Under the pieces are notes generated by a model. It searched no databases and was not told the DNA's origin. It worked only from the letters and a program-made list of their open reading frames with translations. The position numbers were made by a program, and so were the translations under genes. A DNA stretch of 64,000 nucleotides from Curtobacterium sp. VKM Ac-2922 (GTDB lineage Bacteria > Actinomycetota > Actinomycetes > Actinomycetales > Microbacteriaceae), in contig NZ_JALGRO010000016.1 of the NCBI RefSeq assembly GCF_022815645.1, forward strand, positions 30,731 through 94,730, written 5' to 3'. This document shows, in pieces, positions 1 through 6,512 of the stretch (position 1 is its first letter; every line of letters starts with the position of its first letter).

Positions 1-2
1 TC

Positions 3-56
3 GTGGGCGGCAGCGACCACCGCGCGATCATCGCGCACCTGCACCGGGTCGGCTGA
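3..56 (+). CDS. C-terminal end of an unidentified protein (partial)
   Basis: Reading frame 3 from the left edge is open for 17 codons and ends in TGA with the tail VGGSDHRAIIAHLHRVG, which looks like a natural helical C-terminus. The start and most of the gene lie outside the window, so no function can be given. It faces the anti-sigma gene convergently, with about 90 bases between the two stops. Confidence 0.4.
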   Translation: MGGSDHRAIIAHLHRVG

Positions 57-120
57 CCGCCCCAGGCTGACCCGACCGCCCCAGGCCGCCCGGGCGCCTG
101 CCGGCTGACCCGGGCCGCCC

Positions 121-156
121 GGGCGCCTACAGGTCGACGGGCGCCTACAGGTCGAC
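121..156. repeat. Perfect 18-nt tandem duplication over the anti-sigma stop
   Basis: The 18-mer GGGCGCCTACAGGTCGAC occurs twice back to back (121-138 and 139-156). The inner copy contains the anti-sigma stop codon (complement of CTA at 145-147), so the last codons of the gene are duplicated just outside it. This looks like a recent slippage event with no effect on the protein. Confidence 0.85.
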
Positions 157-870
157 GCCGGCGAGCACGACCTGCTGCCCACGCAGCCGCACCTGCACGC
201 TCGCGATGTCCGACCGGGCGATCTCCGTCGACGCGGACAGCCCGTGGGCATCGGCCCCCGCCGCGGTCCACGACGCCACGGTCGACGTGCTGCCGTCGGT
301 GCGCACCACGACCAGGTCGTACATCACCGACCCGTCCGCGGCCCAGCTCTTGCCGCCGTACGAGCACCCCCAGTCGAACCGGGTGCCCCACTGCTCGCCA
401 CTGACCGCCAGGTCGACGTCGAGCCCCTGCTGGCCGACCATGTCGTACCGGTCGGCGACCGCCGAGGCGGTGGTGGTCGCTCCGGCCCGGACGGACCCGA
501 CACGGTCACCGGCGGTGCCGACGGCCAGTCCACCGAGCACGGCGACCACGACCGCCAGCCCCGCGGTGGCGCCGACCCAGACCCGGCGACGACGCCGACG
601 GTGCCGGACGCGGTGCGCCACGGCGGCGAGGGTGCTGTCGGACCGCGTGTCGGGCCTCCCGTCCGGTTCCGCGATCTCGACCGCCTGGTCCGCCGGCAGC
701 TTGCCGAGCAGACCGGGCAGGCCGACCAGTTCGGACACGGCGGCCGTGCAGCGGTCGCACGTCTCGAGGTGTCGTTCGTACTCCAGCCGCTCGTGCGGCG
801 GGAGCGAACCGAGCACGTAGGCCGCGTCCCACTCCACGTACCGGTCGTCAGGCGTCGGGTCGCCGTTCAT
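145..870 (-). CDS. Anti-sigma factor with zinc-binding N-terminus and RskA-like C-terminus
   Basis: A 241-aa membrane protein. The N-terminal cytoplasmic part has the zinc anti-sigma motif H34-x3-C38-x2-C41, followed by a basic stretch, one membrane segment at about residues 92-115, and an extracytoplasmic domain of the RskA type. Such proteins hold an ECF sigma factor inactive at the membrane until regulated proteolysis frees it. The ATG at 870 is chosen because it overlaps the upstream sigma gene by four bases (ATGA), and the longer frame upstream is a shadow of the sigma gene. The inducing signal is not visible. Confidence 0.88.
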   Translation of the reverse strand: MNGDPTPDDRYVEWDAAYVLGSLPPHERLEYERHLETCDRCTAAVSELVGLPGLLGKLPADQAVEIAEPDGRPDTRSDSTLAAVAHRVRHRRRRRRVWVGATAGLAVVVAVLGGLAVGTAGDRVGSVRAGATTTASAVADRYDMVGQQGLDVDLAVSGEQWGTRFDWGCSYGGKSWAADGSVMYDLVVVRTDGSTSTVASWTAAGADAHGLSASTEIARSDIASVQVRLRGQQVVLAGVDL

Positions 871-1391
871 CGGGTCACTCCTCGTTCTTGCAGTGCGAGC
901 CGGATGGCCCGCAACCCGTAGTGCAGCCGTGACTTCACGGTGCCCTCCGGGACGTCGTGGCGTCGGGCGATCTCCGGCACGGTGTGACCGAGCCAGTAGG
1001 CGTCCACGACGACACGACGGTGGTCCGGCGTCAACGAGGCGAGCGCGTCGGCGACGATGATCCGGTCGAGCACGGCGTCGGTGCGGTCGGACTCGGCGCC
1101 CTCGACCGTCCACTCCGAGCCGGTCTCACGGCGGTTGCGCGCCGAGCGGGCCTCGTCGACGACCAGGTTGCGGGCCACGGTGAACAGCCAGGCGCGGGCA
1201 CTGTCGGGCGCCCGCTCCAGCACGTTGGGGCGCTGCCATGCACGGACCATGGTCTCCTGCACGACGTCCTCGACCGCCTCGGCGCCCGAGCCGCCCCGCG
1301 TGAGGTGCCGCACGTACCGCGTGAGCGCGTCACCGTGCTCGCGGTACAGCGCCTGCAGCAGCTCGTCGGCGGAACGGCTCGTCACGGTCAC
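867..1391 (-). CDS. ECF-family RNA polymerase sigma factor
   Basis: A 174-aa group IV sigma factor. Sigma region 2 lies at about residues 20-95 (DVVQETMVRAWQ, then RAWLFTVARNLVVDEAR) and region 4 at about 110-165 (LTPDHRRVVV, then the helix-turn-helix VPEIARRHDVPEGTVKSRL). It has no extra C-terminal domain. The start is GTG and overlaps the YceI stop (GTGA), while its own stop overlaps the anti-sigma start, so three genes are translationally coupled. By analogy with SigK/RskA-type pairs it is probably controlled by the adjacent anti-sigma factor. Its promoter preference cannot be read here. Confidence 0.9.
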   Translation of the reverse strand: MTVTSRSADELLQALYREHGDALTRYVRHLTRGGSGAEAVEDVVQETMVRAWQRPNVLERAPDSARAWLFTVARNLVVDEARSARNRRETGSEWTVEGAESDRTDAVLDRIIVADALASLTPDHRRVVVDAYWLGHTVPEIARRHDVPEGTVKSRLHYGLRAIRLALQERGVTR

Positions 1392-2074
1392 TTCCCGAGG
1401 TCGAGGGAGAACTCGACGGAGCCCTTCCCGTCCACGGTCACGAAGCCGAGCGACGGTGCGGTCACGCCGTAGTCCTGGAAGGTGATCGGCACGGAGCCGA
1501 CGACCTGCACGGTGCCGCTCTTGCCGACCGCGACCTGCGCATCGGCGGTGACGGGCTTCTCGACACCGTGCAGGTCCATCGTGCCGGTCAGCGTGACGTC
1601 CTGCTTCGTTCCGTCGAGCGCCTGTGCCACGTCGACCGGCTTGGTCAGCGTGAACGTCGCGGTGGGGTACTTGTCGGTCTCGAGTGCCTTGGTGCGGAAG
1701 TACTCGTCACGTGCGGACTCCGGCGTGGAGATCTTGCCGACCTGCACGGTGACGGTCGCCGTCGTGAGCTTCCCGCTCGACACGGCGACCTTCCCCTCGA
1801 CGTCCTTCGTGCGTCCGACCACGTTCACATCATTCCCCTGCAGGACCTCGTGCACCCGGTAGCCGGCGTACGAGCCGCTCTGGCTGGTCCAGGTGCCGTC
1901 GGCATCCGCCGCGTCGAGCTTGCCCGACGAGCTGGCGCTGAGCGAGGGCGCGGCTGCGGCCTGCCCGTTGACGGTGTTCGCGTAGATGACCGGGCCGACG
2001 ACAGCTGCCGCAGCGATGACGACGACGCCCGAGGCGATGCCGATGACGATCTTGGTGCGCTTGGTGAGTGCCAT
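1388..2074 (-). CDS. YceI-family protein with N-terminal membrane anchor
   Basis: A 228-aa protein with a positively charged start (MALTKRTK), one signal-anchor helix at about residues 9-30, a Ser/Ala-rich linker and a YceI-like lipocalin-type beta barrel: WTSQSGSYAGYRVHEVL, later YPTATFTLTKPVDV, and LTGTMDLHGVEKPV near the end. YceI proteins bind isoprenoid-like lipids in the cell envelope. The ATG at 2074 is chosen because it begins the signal anchor. It is the first gene of the operon with the sigma and anti-sigma factors, so it may be a target or a sensor of envelope stress. That role is inferred from position only. Confidence 0.85.
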   Translation of the reverse strand: MALTKRTKIVIGIASGVVVIAAAAVVGPVIYANTVNGQAAAAPSLSASSSGKLDAADADGTWTSQSGSYAGYRVHEVLQGNDVNVVGRTKDVEGKVAVSSGKLTTATVTVQVGKISTPESARDEYFRTKALETDKYPTATFTLTKPVDVAQALDGTKQDVTLTGTMDLHGVEKPVTADAQVAVGKSGTVQVVGSVPITFQDYGVTAPSLGFVTVDGKGSVEFSLDLGK

Positions 2075-2125
2075 ACCCGGACAACGGGACAGCGGCCCGG
2101 ATGGTTCAGAACTGGTTGCGGACAT

Positions 2126-2165
2126 GACGGGAGGCCCGGTGCCAGCTGGCACCGGGCCTCCCGTC
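2126..2165 (-). terminator. Perfect 40-nt palindromic terminator after the Ugp-like operon
   Basis: Arms GACGGGAGGCCCGGTGCCAG and its exact reverse complement meet at the centre with no loop mismatch. It lies 33 bases after the stop of the minus-strand substrate-binding protein gene and before the YceI promoter region. There is no T-tract, as is usual in high-GC actinobacteria. Confidence 0.8.
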
Positions 2166-2198
2166 CGCCCCGTTCTCAGGATGCCGCGGGGCGGCTGC

Positions 2199-3533
2199 TC
2201 ACTTGCCGGCGGCCTGGTTGTAGGACGCGATCTGCGACTTCGCCTGCTGCTCGGCAGTCTGCATCGTGGCGCGGACGTCCGCGCCCTCGACCACGCGGTT
2301 GAACGCGCCGATCACCGTGGCGCGCACGGTCGGGAACGCGCCGGTCACGCAGCCGGCAGCCGCGGTGCTCGACGGGTCGGCCGTCAGCTGCTGGTACATG
2401 GTCGCGACGTTCGGGTCCGCCAGGGACTGCTTGCCGACGCTGGTGTCCGCTGCCCCGGTGTCCATCGCCAGGTAGCCGGTGGCCTTCGCCCACTTCGCCT
2501 GCACGTCGGGCGTCTGGAGCCACTTCGCGAAGTCGAACGACGCCTTCTGCTGGGCGGACGAGTGGCCCTTGCCGGAGATCCACAGCGCGTTGCCGCCGAT
2601 GACCTGCCCGGCGTCCGACGACGACGCGGTGGTCGGGAACCGGGCGACGACGGACTTCGAGCCGTCCGGGTCGACCGTCGTGTACGCGCCGGACGAGGTC
2701 AGGAGCATGCCGACCTTGCCGCTGGCGAAGGCCGAGTTCATCGCGGCGGAGTCGGCGCCCGGGTTGAGCGCGACACCCTGCTGGTAGAGCGACTGCAGCG
2801 TCGTCATGAAGTCGACCTGCGTGTCCGAGGTCAGGGAGACGCCCGTCACCGTCTTCGACCCGCGGCCGTTGTCCGGCGTGCAGAACGCCTTGCCACCGGA
2901 GGCCGACAGCTCCTCGAGCATCCACGAGTCGCCAATGTTCATGCTGAAGCCGTAGGCGCCGCTGGCCTGGTGGATCCGCTTCGCCCACGTCGCGACCTCG
3001 GCCAGGGTCTTCGGCGGCGAGGACGGGTCGAGGCCGGCCTTCGTGGCGAGCGCCTTGTCGATGTACAGCACCGGCATCGAGACCGAGAACGGCATCGCTG
3101 CCAGCCCGTCCTTGCCGCTGTAGTAGCGCTTGGCGGCGGGGGCCATCGTCGAGGTGTCGACCTTGCCCAGCGTCGACGGTGCCACGGTCTGCCCGGAGTC
3201 CATCATGAAGCCGGTCGAGACGTCGTTCATCATGAGCAGGTCGGGCGTCGACGAGGACTGCACCGCGGCGGTGTACTTCGTCTGCACCGCGGCGTAGTCG
3301 CCCTGGAACGACGCCTTCACGGTGGCGTGGTCGGTGTTGTCGGCGTTGTACTCGCTGACGAGCGAGTCAAGCTCGGTGGCCGCGGGACCGGCCATGGCGT
3401 GCCAGAACTGCACCGTGACGGGGCCGGACGACGCGGGGCTGGCGGACCCGGAGGCGGAGCACCCGGTCAGGGCGACGGCGACTGCGGCGGTGACGCCGAG
3501 CACGAGGACGGCGGAGGAACGGCGAGACGGCAT
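2199..3533 (-). CDS. UgpB-like ABC importer substrate-binding lipoprotein
   Basis: A 444-aa solute-binding protein with a lipoprotein signal ending in LTGC (Cys25). The mature start VTVQFWHAMAGPAATELDSLV and the segment LLMMNDVSTGFMMDSG resemble UgpB, the sn-glycerol-3-phosphate/glycerophosphodiester-binding protein, more than typical maltose-type proteins. It would capture substrate outside the membrane for the two permeases encoded just upstream. No ATPase gene is present, so a shared MsmK/UgpC-type ATPase elsewhere is expected. The operon carries a LacI-type operator at 5392-5407. Substrate identity is inferred and could be another sugar. Confidence 0.85.
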   Translation of the reverse strand: MPSRRSSAVLVLGVTAAVAVALTGCSASGSASPASSGPVTVQFWHAMAGPAATELDSLVSEYNADNTDHATVKASFQGDYAAVQTKYTAAVQSSSTPDLLMMNDVSTGFMMDSGQTVAPSTLGKVDTSTMAPAAKRYYSGKDGLAAMPFSVSMPVLYIDKALATKAGLDPSSPPKTLAEVATWAKRIHQASGAYGFSMNIGDSWMLEELSASGGKAFCTPDNGRGSKTVTGVSLTSDTQVDFMTTLQSLYQQGVALNPGADSAAMNSAFASGKVGMLLTSSGAYTTVDPDGSKSVVARFPTTASSSDAGQVIGGNALWISGKGHSSAQQKASFDFAKWLQTPDVQAKWAKATGYLAMDTGAADTSVGKQSLADPNVATMYQQLTADPSSTAAAGCVTGAFPTVRATVIGAFNRVVEGADVRATMQTAEQQAKSQIASYNQAAGK

Positions 3534-3601
3534 GGGGCTGCTTCCTGTCGTGGGAGTGGGTGTGGTGGGGATGCGTGGTGCGGGGACGGATGCGGGGCGG
3601 G

Positions 3602-4432
3602 TCACTTGAGTGCGCCGGCGGTCAGGCCACCGGCCAGCAACCGCTGGGCGAGCAGGACCAGGACCAGCACGGGGAGCGTGACCATCGCCGCCCCGGCCAG
3701 CACGACCCCGACGTCCGAGGCCTGGGCGTCCGCCAGCTGGGCGATCCCGACCTGCACGGTGCGGTTCTCGGGCGAGTTCGTCACCAGCAGCGGCCAGAAG
3801 AACCCGTTCCACGCGGCCGTGGCGGACACCAGGGTCACGGACACCAGGGTCGGCCGGGTGATCGGCAGCAGCATCGACCGGATGAAGCGGAAGTGCCCGG
3901 CACCGTCGAGCACGGCGGCTTCGCGCAGCTCGTCGGGGAAGCTCAGGAACGCCTGGCGGAACAGGAAGATCGTCAGCGCCGAGGCGACGAAGGGCAGGAA
4001 CACGACCAGCAGGGTGTCGATGAGGTGCCACGACGACACGGTCAGGTAGTTCGCGATGAGGGTCGTCTCGCCCGGGATCATCATGCTGGCGAGCAGCACG
4101 AGGAACAGTGCGCGGGTCCCCCGCATCCGGCAGAACACCAGCGCGTACGCGGTCATGATGCCGATCGTGACCTGCAGCACCGTCTGGCAGAGCGTCACGA
4201 CGACGCTGTTCAGGAACTGCTGGCCGAGCGGCACGACCTGGGTGGCACGGACCAGGTTGTCGAGCGTCAGGTGGATCGGGAGCAGTCCGGGGAGGCCCTG
4301 CTCCAGGAAGCGGGTCGGCGTCAGTGCGCCCTCGAACACGTAGTACAGCGGGAAGCACACGACGACGACCGCGACGACGAGCCAGGCGTACACGAACGCG
4401 CTGCGGAAGCGGCGGGCGGTGACCGGGCGCAT
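3602..4432 (-). CDS. UgpE-like ABC importer permease
   Basis: A 276-aa inner-membrane permease of the carbohydrate MalG/UgpE class with about six hydrophobic segments. The cytoplasmic EAA-type coupling loop is visible as ELREAAVLDGAGHFRFIRSMLLPITRP. The ATG at 4432 is chosen because its last base is shared with the stop of the partner permease (TGATG), and the longer upstream frame is a shadow of that partner. It pairs with the next gene to form the channel for the UgpB-like protein, which follows after 68 bases. Confidence 0.88.
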   Translation of the reverse strand: MRPVTARRFRSAFVYAWLVVAVVVVCFPLYYVFEGALTPTRFLEQGLPGLLPIHLTLDNLVRATQVVPLGQQFLNSVVVTLCQTVLQVTIGIMTAYALVFCRMRGTRALFLVLLASMMIPGETTLIANYLTVSSWHLIDTLLVVFLPFVASALTIFLFRQAFLSFPDELREAAVLDGAGHFRFIRSMLLPITRPTLVSVTLVSATAAWNGFFWPLLVTNSPENRTVQVGIAQLADAQASDVGVVLAGAAMVTLPVLVLVLLAQRLLAGGLTAGALK

Positions 4433-5373
4433 CAGTAGTTCACCCGCTTCTCGAGCACGCCGAACTGCACGAGCGACAGCCCGAGCACCAGCAGGAACAG
4501 CATGACCCCGAGCGCGGCGGCGAGCCCGAAGTTCGCACTCGCCGAGCCGAACGCCTGCTGGTAGATCGCGTAGACCAGGGTCCGCGACGAGTTCGCCGGG
4601 CCGCCCCCGGTCAGGATCTGGATCTGGCCGAAGGTCGTCAGCGCCTCGACGGTGCCCGTGACGACCACGAAGAACAGCGTCGGCGTCACGAGCGGCAGCG
4701 ACACCGACCAGAACGTGCGCACCGGTCCGGCGCCGTCCAGGTGCGCGGCTTCGACGACGTCCTGGTCGATCGCCCCGAAGGCCCCGACCAGCAGCAGGAC
4801 GGTGAACCCGAGCGAGCCCCAGACCGTGACGACGATGACGCTCGCCAGGGCCCAATGGGTGTCCGTCAGCCACGGCACGCCCTGACCGCCGGACTGCCGG
4901 ATGACCGTGTTGACCAGGCCGGTGCCCGGCGCGAGCATCGCCGCGAACGCGACCGACCCCGCCGACACCGAGACGACCATCGGCGAGGTGAGCAGCGCCT
5001 GGAACACCGCGGTCCCCCGCAGCTTGGCGGTGAGCGGCACGACGATGAGCAGCCCGAACACGATCCGGCCCGCGACGACCCCCGTGCAGAACAGCGCGGT
5101 GTTGCCCATCGTCTGGGCGAAGTCCGGGTCGGTGAGGGTCCGGACGTAGTTCTGCAGACCGACCGACCCGGCGGGCTGGCCGAAGATGTCGGTGCCCTGC
5201 GTGCTGAGCACGATGACGCGCACGAGTGGGTAGAACACGAACACGCCGAACACGACCAGCGCGGGCAGCAGCAGGACAGTGCCGACGCGGCGGTCGGACC
5301 GCAGCCAGGCACCCGATGTCGGTGCGGGGCGGGCGGGACCGGCGAGCAGGCCGGGCCGGACGGAGACCGTCAT
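4432..5373 (-). CDS. UgpA-like ABC importer permease
   Basis: A 313-aa permease of the MalF/UgpA class with a cytoplasmic N-terminus rich in Pro and Gly and about six membrane segments from residue 32 on. Its coupling loop reads DVVEAAHLDGAGPVRTFWSVSLPLVTP. It is the first gene of the importer operon and ends on the start codon of the second permease. The operator TAGGGAACGTTCCCTA lies only 18 bases before the start, a position that would block transcription or its onset when occupied. Confidence 0.88.
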   Translation of the reverse strand: MTVSVRPGLLAGPARPAPTSGAWLRSDRRVGTVLLLPALVVFGVFVFYPLVRVIVLSTQGTDIFGQPAGSVGLQNYVRTLTDPDFAQTMGNTALFCTGVVAGRIVFGLLIVVPLTAKLRGTAVFQALLTSPMVVSVSAGSVAFAAMLAPGTGLVNTVIRQSGGQGVPWLTDTHWALASVIVVTVWGSLGFTVLLLVGAFGAIDQDVVEAAHLDGAGPVRTFWSVSLPLVTPTLFFVVVTGTVEALTTFGQIQILTGGGPANSSRTLVYAIYQQAFGSASANFGLAAALGVMLFLLVLGLSLVQFGVLEKRVNY

Positions 5374-5391
5374 GGGGTGTCCACCTCCGAG

Positions 5392-5407
5392 TAGGGAACG
5401 TTCCCTA
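5392..5407. promoter_or_regulatory. LacI-type operator before the Ugp-like operon
   Basis: A perfect 16-bp palindrome TAGGGAACGTTCCCTA with the central CG typical of LacI-family sites. The same 16 bases recur at 12936-12951 in front of the 2H phosphodiesterase-lacI operon, which encodes the best candidate repressor. Confidence 0.78.
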
Positions 5408-5479
5408 TCCGGGAACGGACTCCACTGTGCGGGCGGTCCGGTGAGCCGGTCAAGCGCGGTCAGCGACCGGCCGCCGTCC

Positions 5480-5501
5480 GTTCACGCCGTGTTCAACGGA
5501 C
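5480..5501 (+). promoter_or_regulatory. Possible short PHO-box-like direct repeat
   Basis: Two adjacent 11-nt units, GTTCACGCCGT and GTTCAACGGAC, match the GTTCAcc-type repeat bound by PhoP in actinobacteria. They point toward the inositol-phosphatase gene and not toward the importer operon, so a role for the importer is uncertain. Confidence 0.4.
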
Positions 5502-5543
5502 GCGGGCACCGACCCAGCAGGGAGTCGTGTGCACGACACGGTC

Positions 5544-5587
5544 GTTCACCGCCGGTTCCACCGACGGGCCACGGCGGTTCACCGTCC
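5544..5587 (+). promoter_or_regulatory. PHO-box-like array of four 11-nt direct repeats
   Basis: Contiguous 11-nt units begin at 5544, 5555, 5566 and 5577. Units 1 and 4 start GTTCACC, unit 2 starts GTTCCAC and unit 3 is degenerate. This spacing and consensus match the PhoP binding repeats described in Streptomyces. A possible -10 TACACC starts 27 bases after the start of the last unit. Its end is seven bases before the ATG at 5616, which suggests a leaderless transcript. Confidence 0.6.
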
Positions 5588-5615
5588 ACGTCGGCCGTGC
5601 CGCTACACCGGGGGC

Positions 5616-6512
5616 ATGAGTCACTCCCCCGATGCCCCCGCACCAGCGGCGCTCCGAGCCGCCGCCGAGACCGCCTGCCGCCAGGTCGCCCCGCAGCTGC
5701 TCGCCGCGTTCCGCGCCGACATGACCGTGGCGACCAAGCGCGACGCCCACGACGTCGTCACCGTGCACGACCGCGCGGCCGAGGAGACGATCACCCGGTC
5801 GCTGACGTCGGCGTTCCCCGGGTCGGTCGTGCTGGGCGAAGAGGGCGGCAGCACGGGGGACGCCGGACTGCGGTGGATCGTCGACCCGATCGACGGCACC
5901 GCGAACTTCGCGCGCGGTCTGGCGTACTGGTGCGTCTCGATCGCGGCCGAGGTCGACGGGGTCGTCGTGGCCGGGGTGGTGTACGACCCGGTCGCCGACC
6001 ACCTGTTCGCCGCCGACGACACCGGCGCCACGCTGGACGGCGCGCCGATCCGTGCTGCCGCCCTGCCCGAGGCCGATGCCACGGTCCTGACGAGCTTCCC
6101 CGTCCAGCAGGACCTCGAGCTGCTGGGCGAGGACGCCGCGTTCGCCCTGCTGCGCGAGATGACCCTGCGCTACCGACACCACCACAGCACGGGCAGCGGC
6201 GCCCTCAACCTGGCACACGTCGCCGCCGGCTGGTCCGACGTCACGATGGGCTTCGCGACGCACGCGTGGGACGTCGCCGCCGGTGCGTTCGTCCTGCAGC
6301 AGGCCGGCGGGTGGTTCCACGGCAGCGTCGGCGGCGCCCCGACCGACCGACCGCAGGACGCCGAGGACTACGTCGCCGGCGGTGGCGGCGACGAGCACGG
6401 CTTCCTGGTGGATCGGGTCCGCGCACTCTCGGCGACGATCGTTCACCGCGCGTCCGCCACCGGTTCGCCCACCGTCGCTAGCGTGCGGAGCCGTGCAGAA
6501 CCCTCTTCGTGA
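5616..6512 (+). CDS. Inositol-monophosphatase-family phosphatase
   Basis: A 298-aa enzyme of the Mg-dependent, Li-sensitive phosphatase family (inositol monophosphatase, histidinol phosphatase, FBPase relatives). Metal-binding motifs are visible: LGEEGG at about residue 70, WIVDPIDGTANFARG at about 88-102, and AWDVAAG at about 215. It should remove phosphate from a small sugar or cyclitol phosphate in the cytoplasm. The ATG at 5616 fits the family N-terminus. The last 25 or so residues (from SATIVHRAS) look non-conserved, because that stretch doubles as the promoter of the next gene. PHO-box-like repeats upstream suggest induction by phosphate starvation. Confidence 0.85.
   Translation: MSHSPDAPAPAALRAAAETACRQVAPQLLAAFRADMTVATKRDAHDVVTVHDRAAEETITRSLTSAFPGSVVLGEEGGSTGDAGLRWIVDPIDGTANFARGLAYWCVSIAAEVDGVVVAGVVYDPVADHLFAADDTGATLDGAPIRAAALPEADATVLTSFPVQQDLELLGEDAAFALLREMTLRYRHHHSTGSGALNLAHVAAGWSDVTMGFATHAWDVAAGAFVLQQAGGWFHGSVGGAPTDRPQDAEDYVAGGGGDEHGFLVDRVRALSATIVHRASATGSPTVASVRSRAEPSS
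6441..6484 (+). promoter_or_regulatory. PHO-box-like repeats inside the 3' end of the phosphatase gene
   Basis: Units of 11 nt start at 6441 (GTTCACC), 6452 (GTCCGCC) and 6463 (GTTCGCC), followed by a -10-like TAGCGT at 6479-6484. The -10 begins 27 bases after the start of the second unit, the same phase as in the array at 5544. The GTG start of the metallophosphoesterase lies eight bases past the -10, again suggesting leaderless transcription. Confidence 0.5.

Noticed and set aside
1986..4049. Long plus-strand open frame of 687 codons across the Ugp-like operon
   Set aside because: It is the antisense shadow of the binding-protein and permease genes, with Arg/Gly/His-rich random composition and no domain.
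5480..5501. Treating the two-unit PHO-box-like repeat as a control site of the Ugp-like operon
   Set aside because: Its orientation points away from that operon, and no matching repeats were found on the minus strand there. It is kept only as a weak site.
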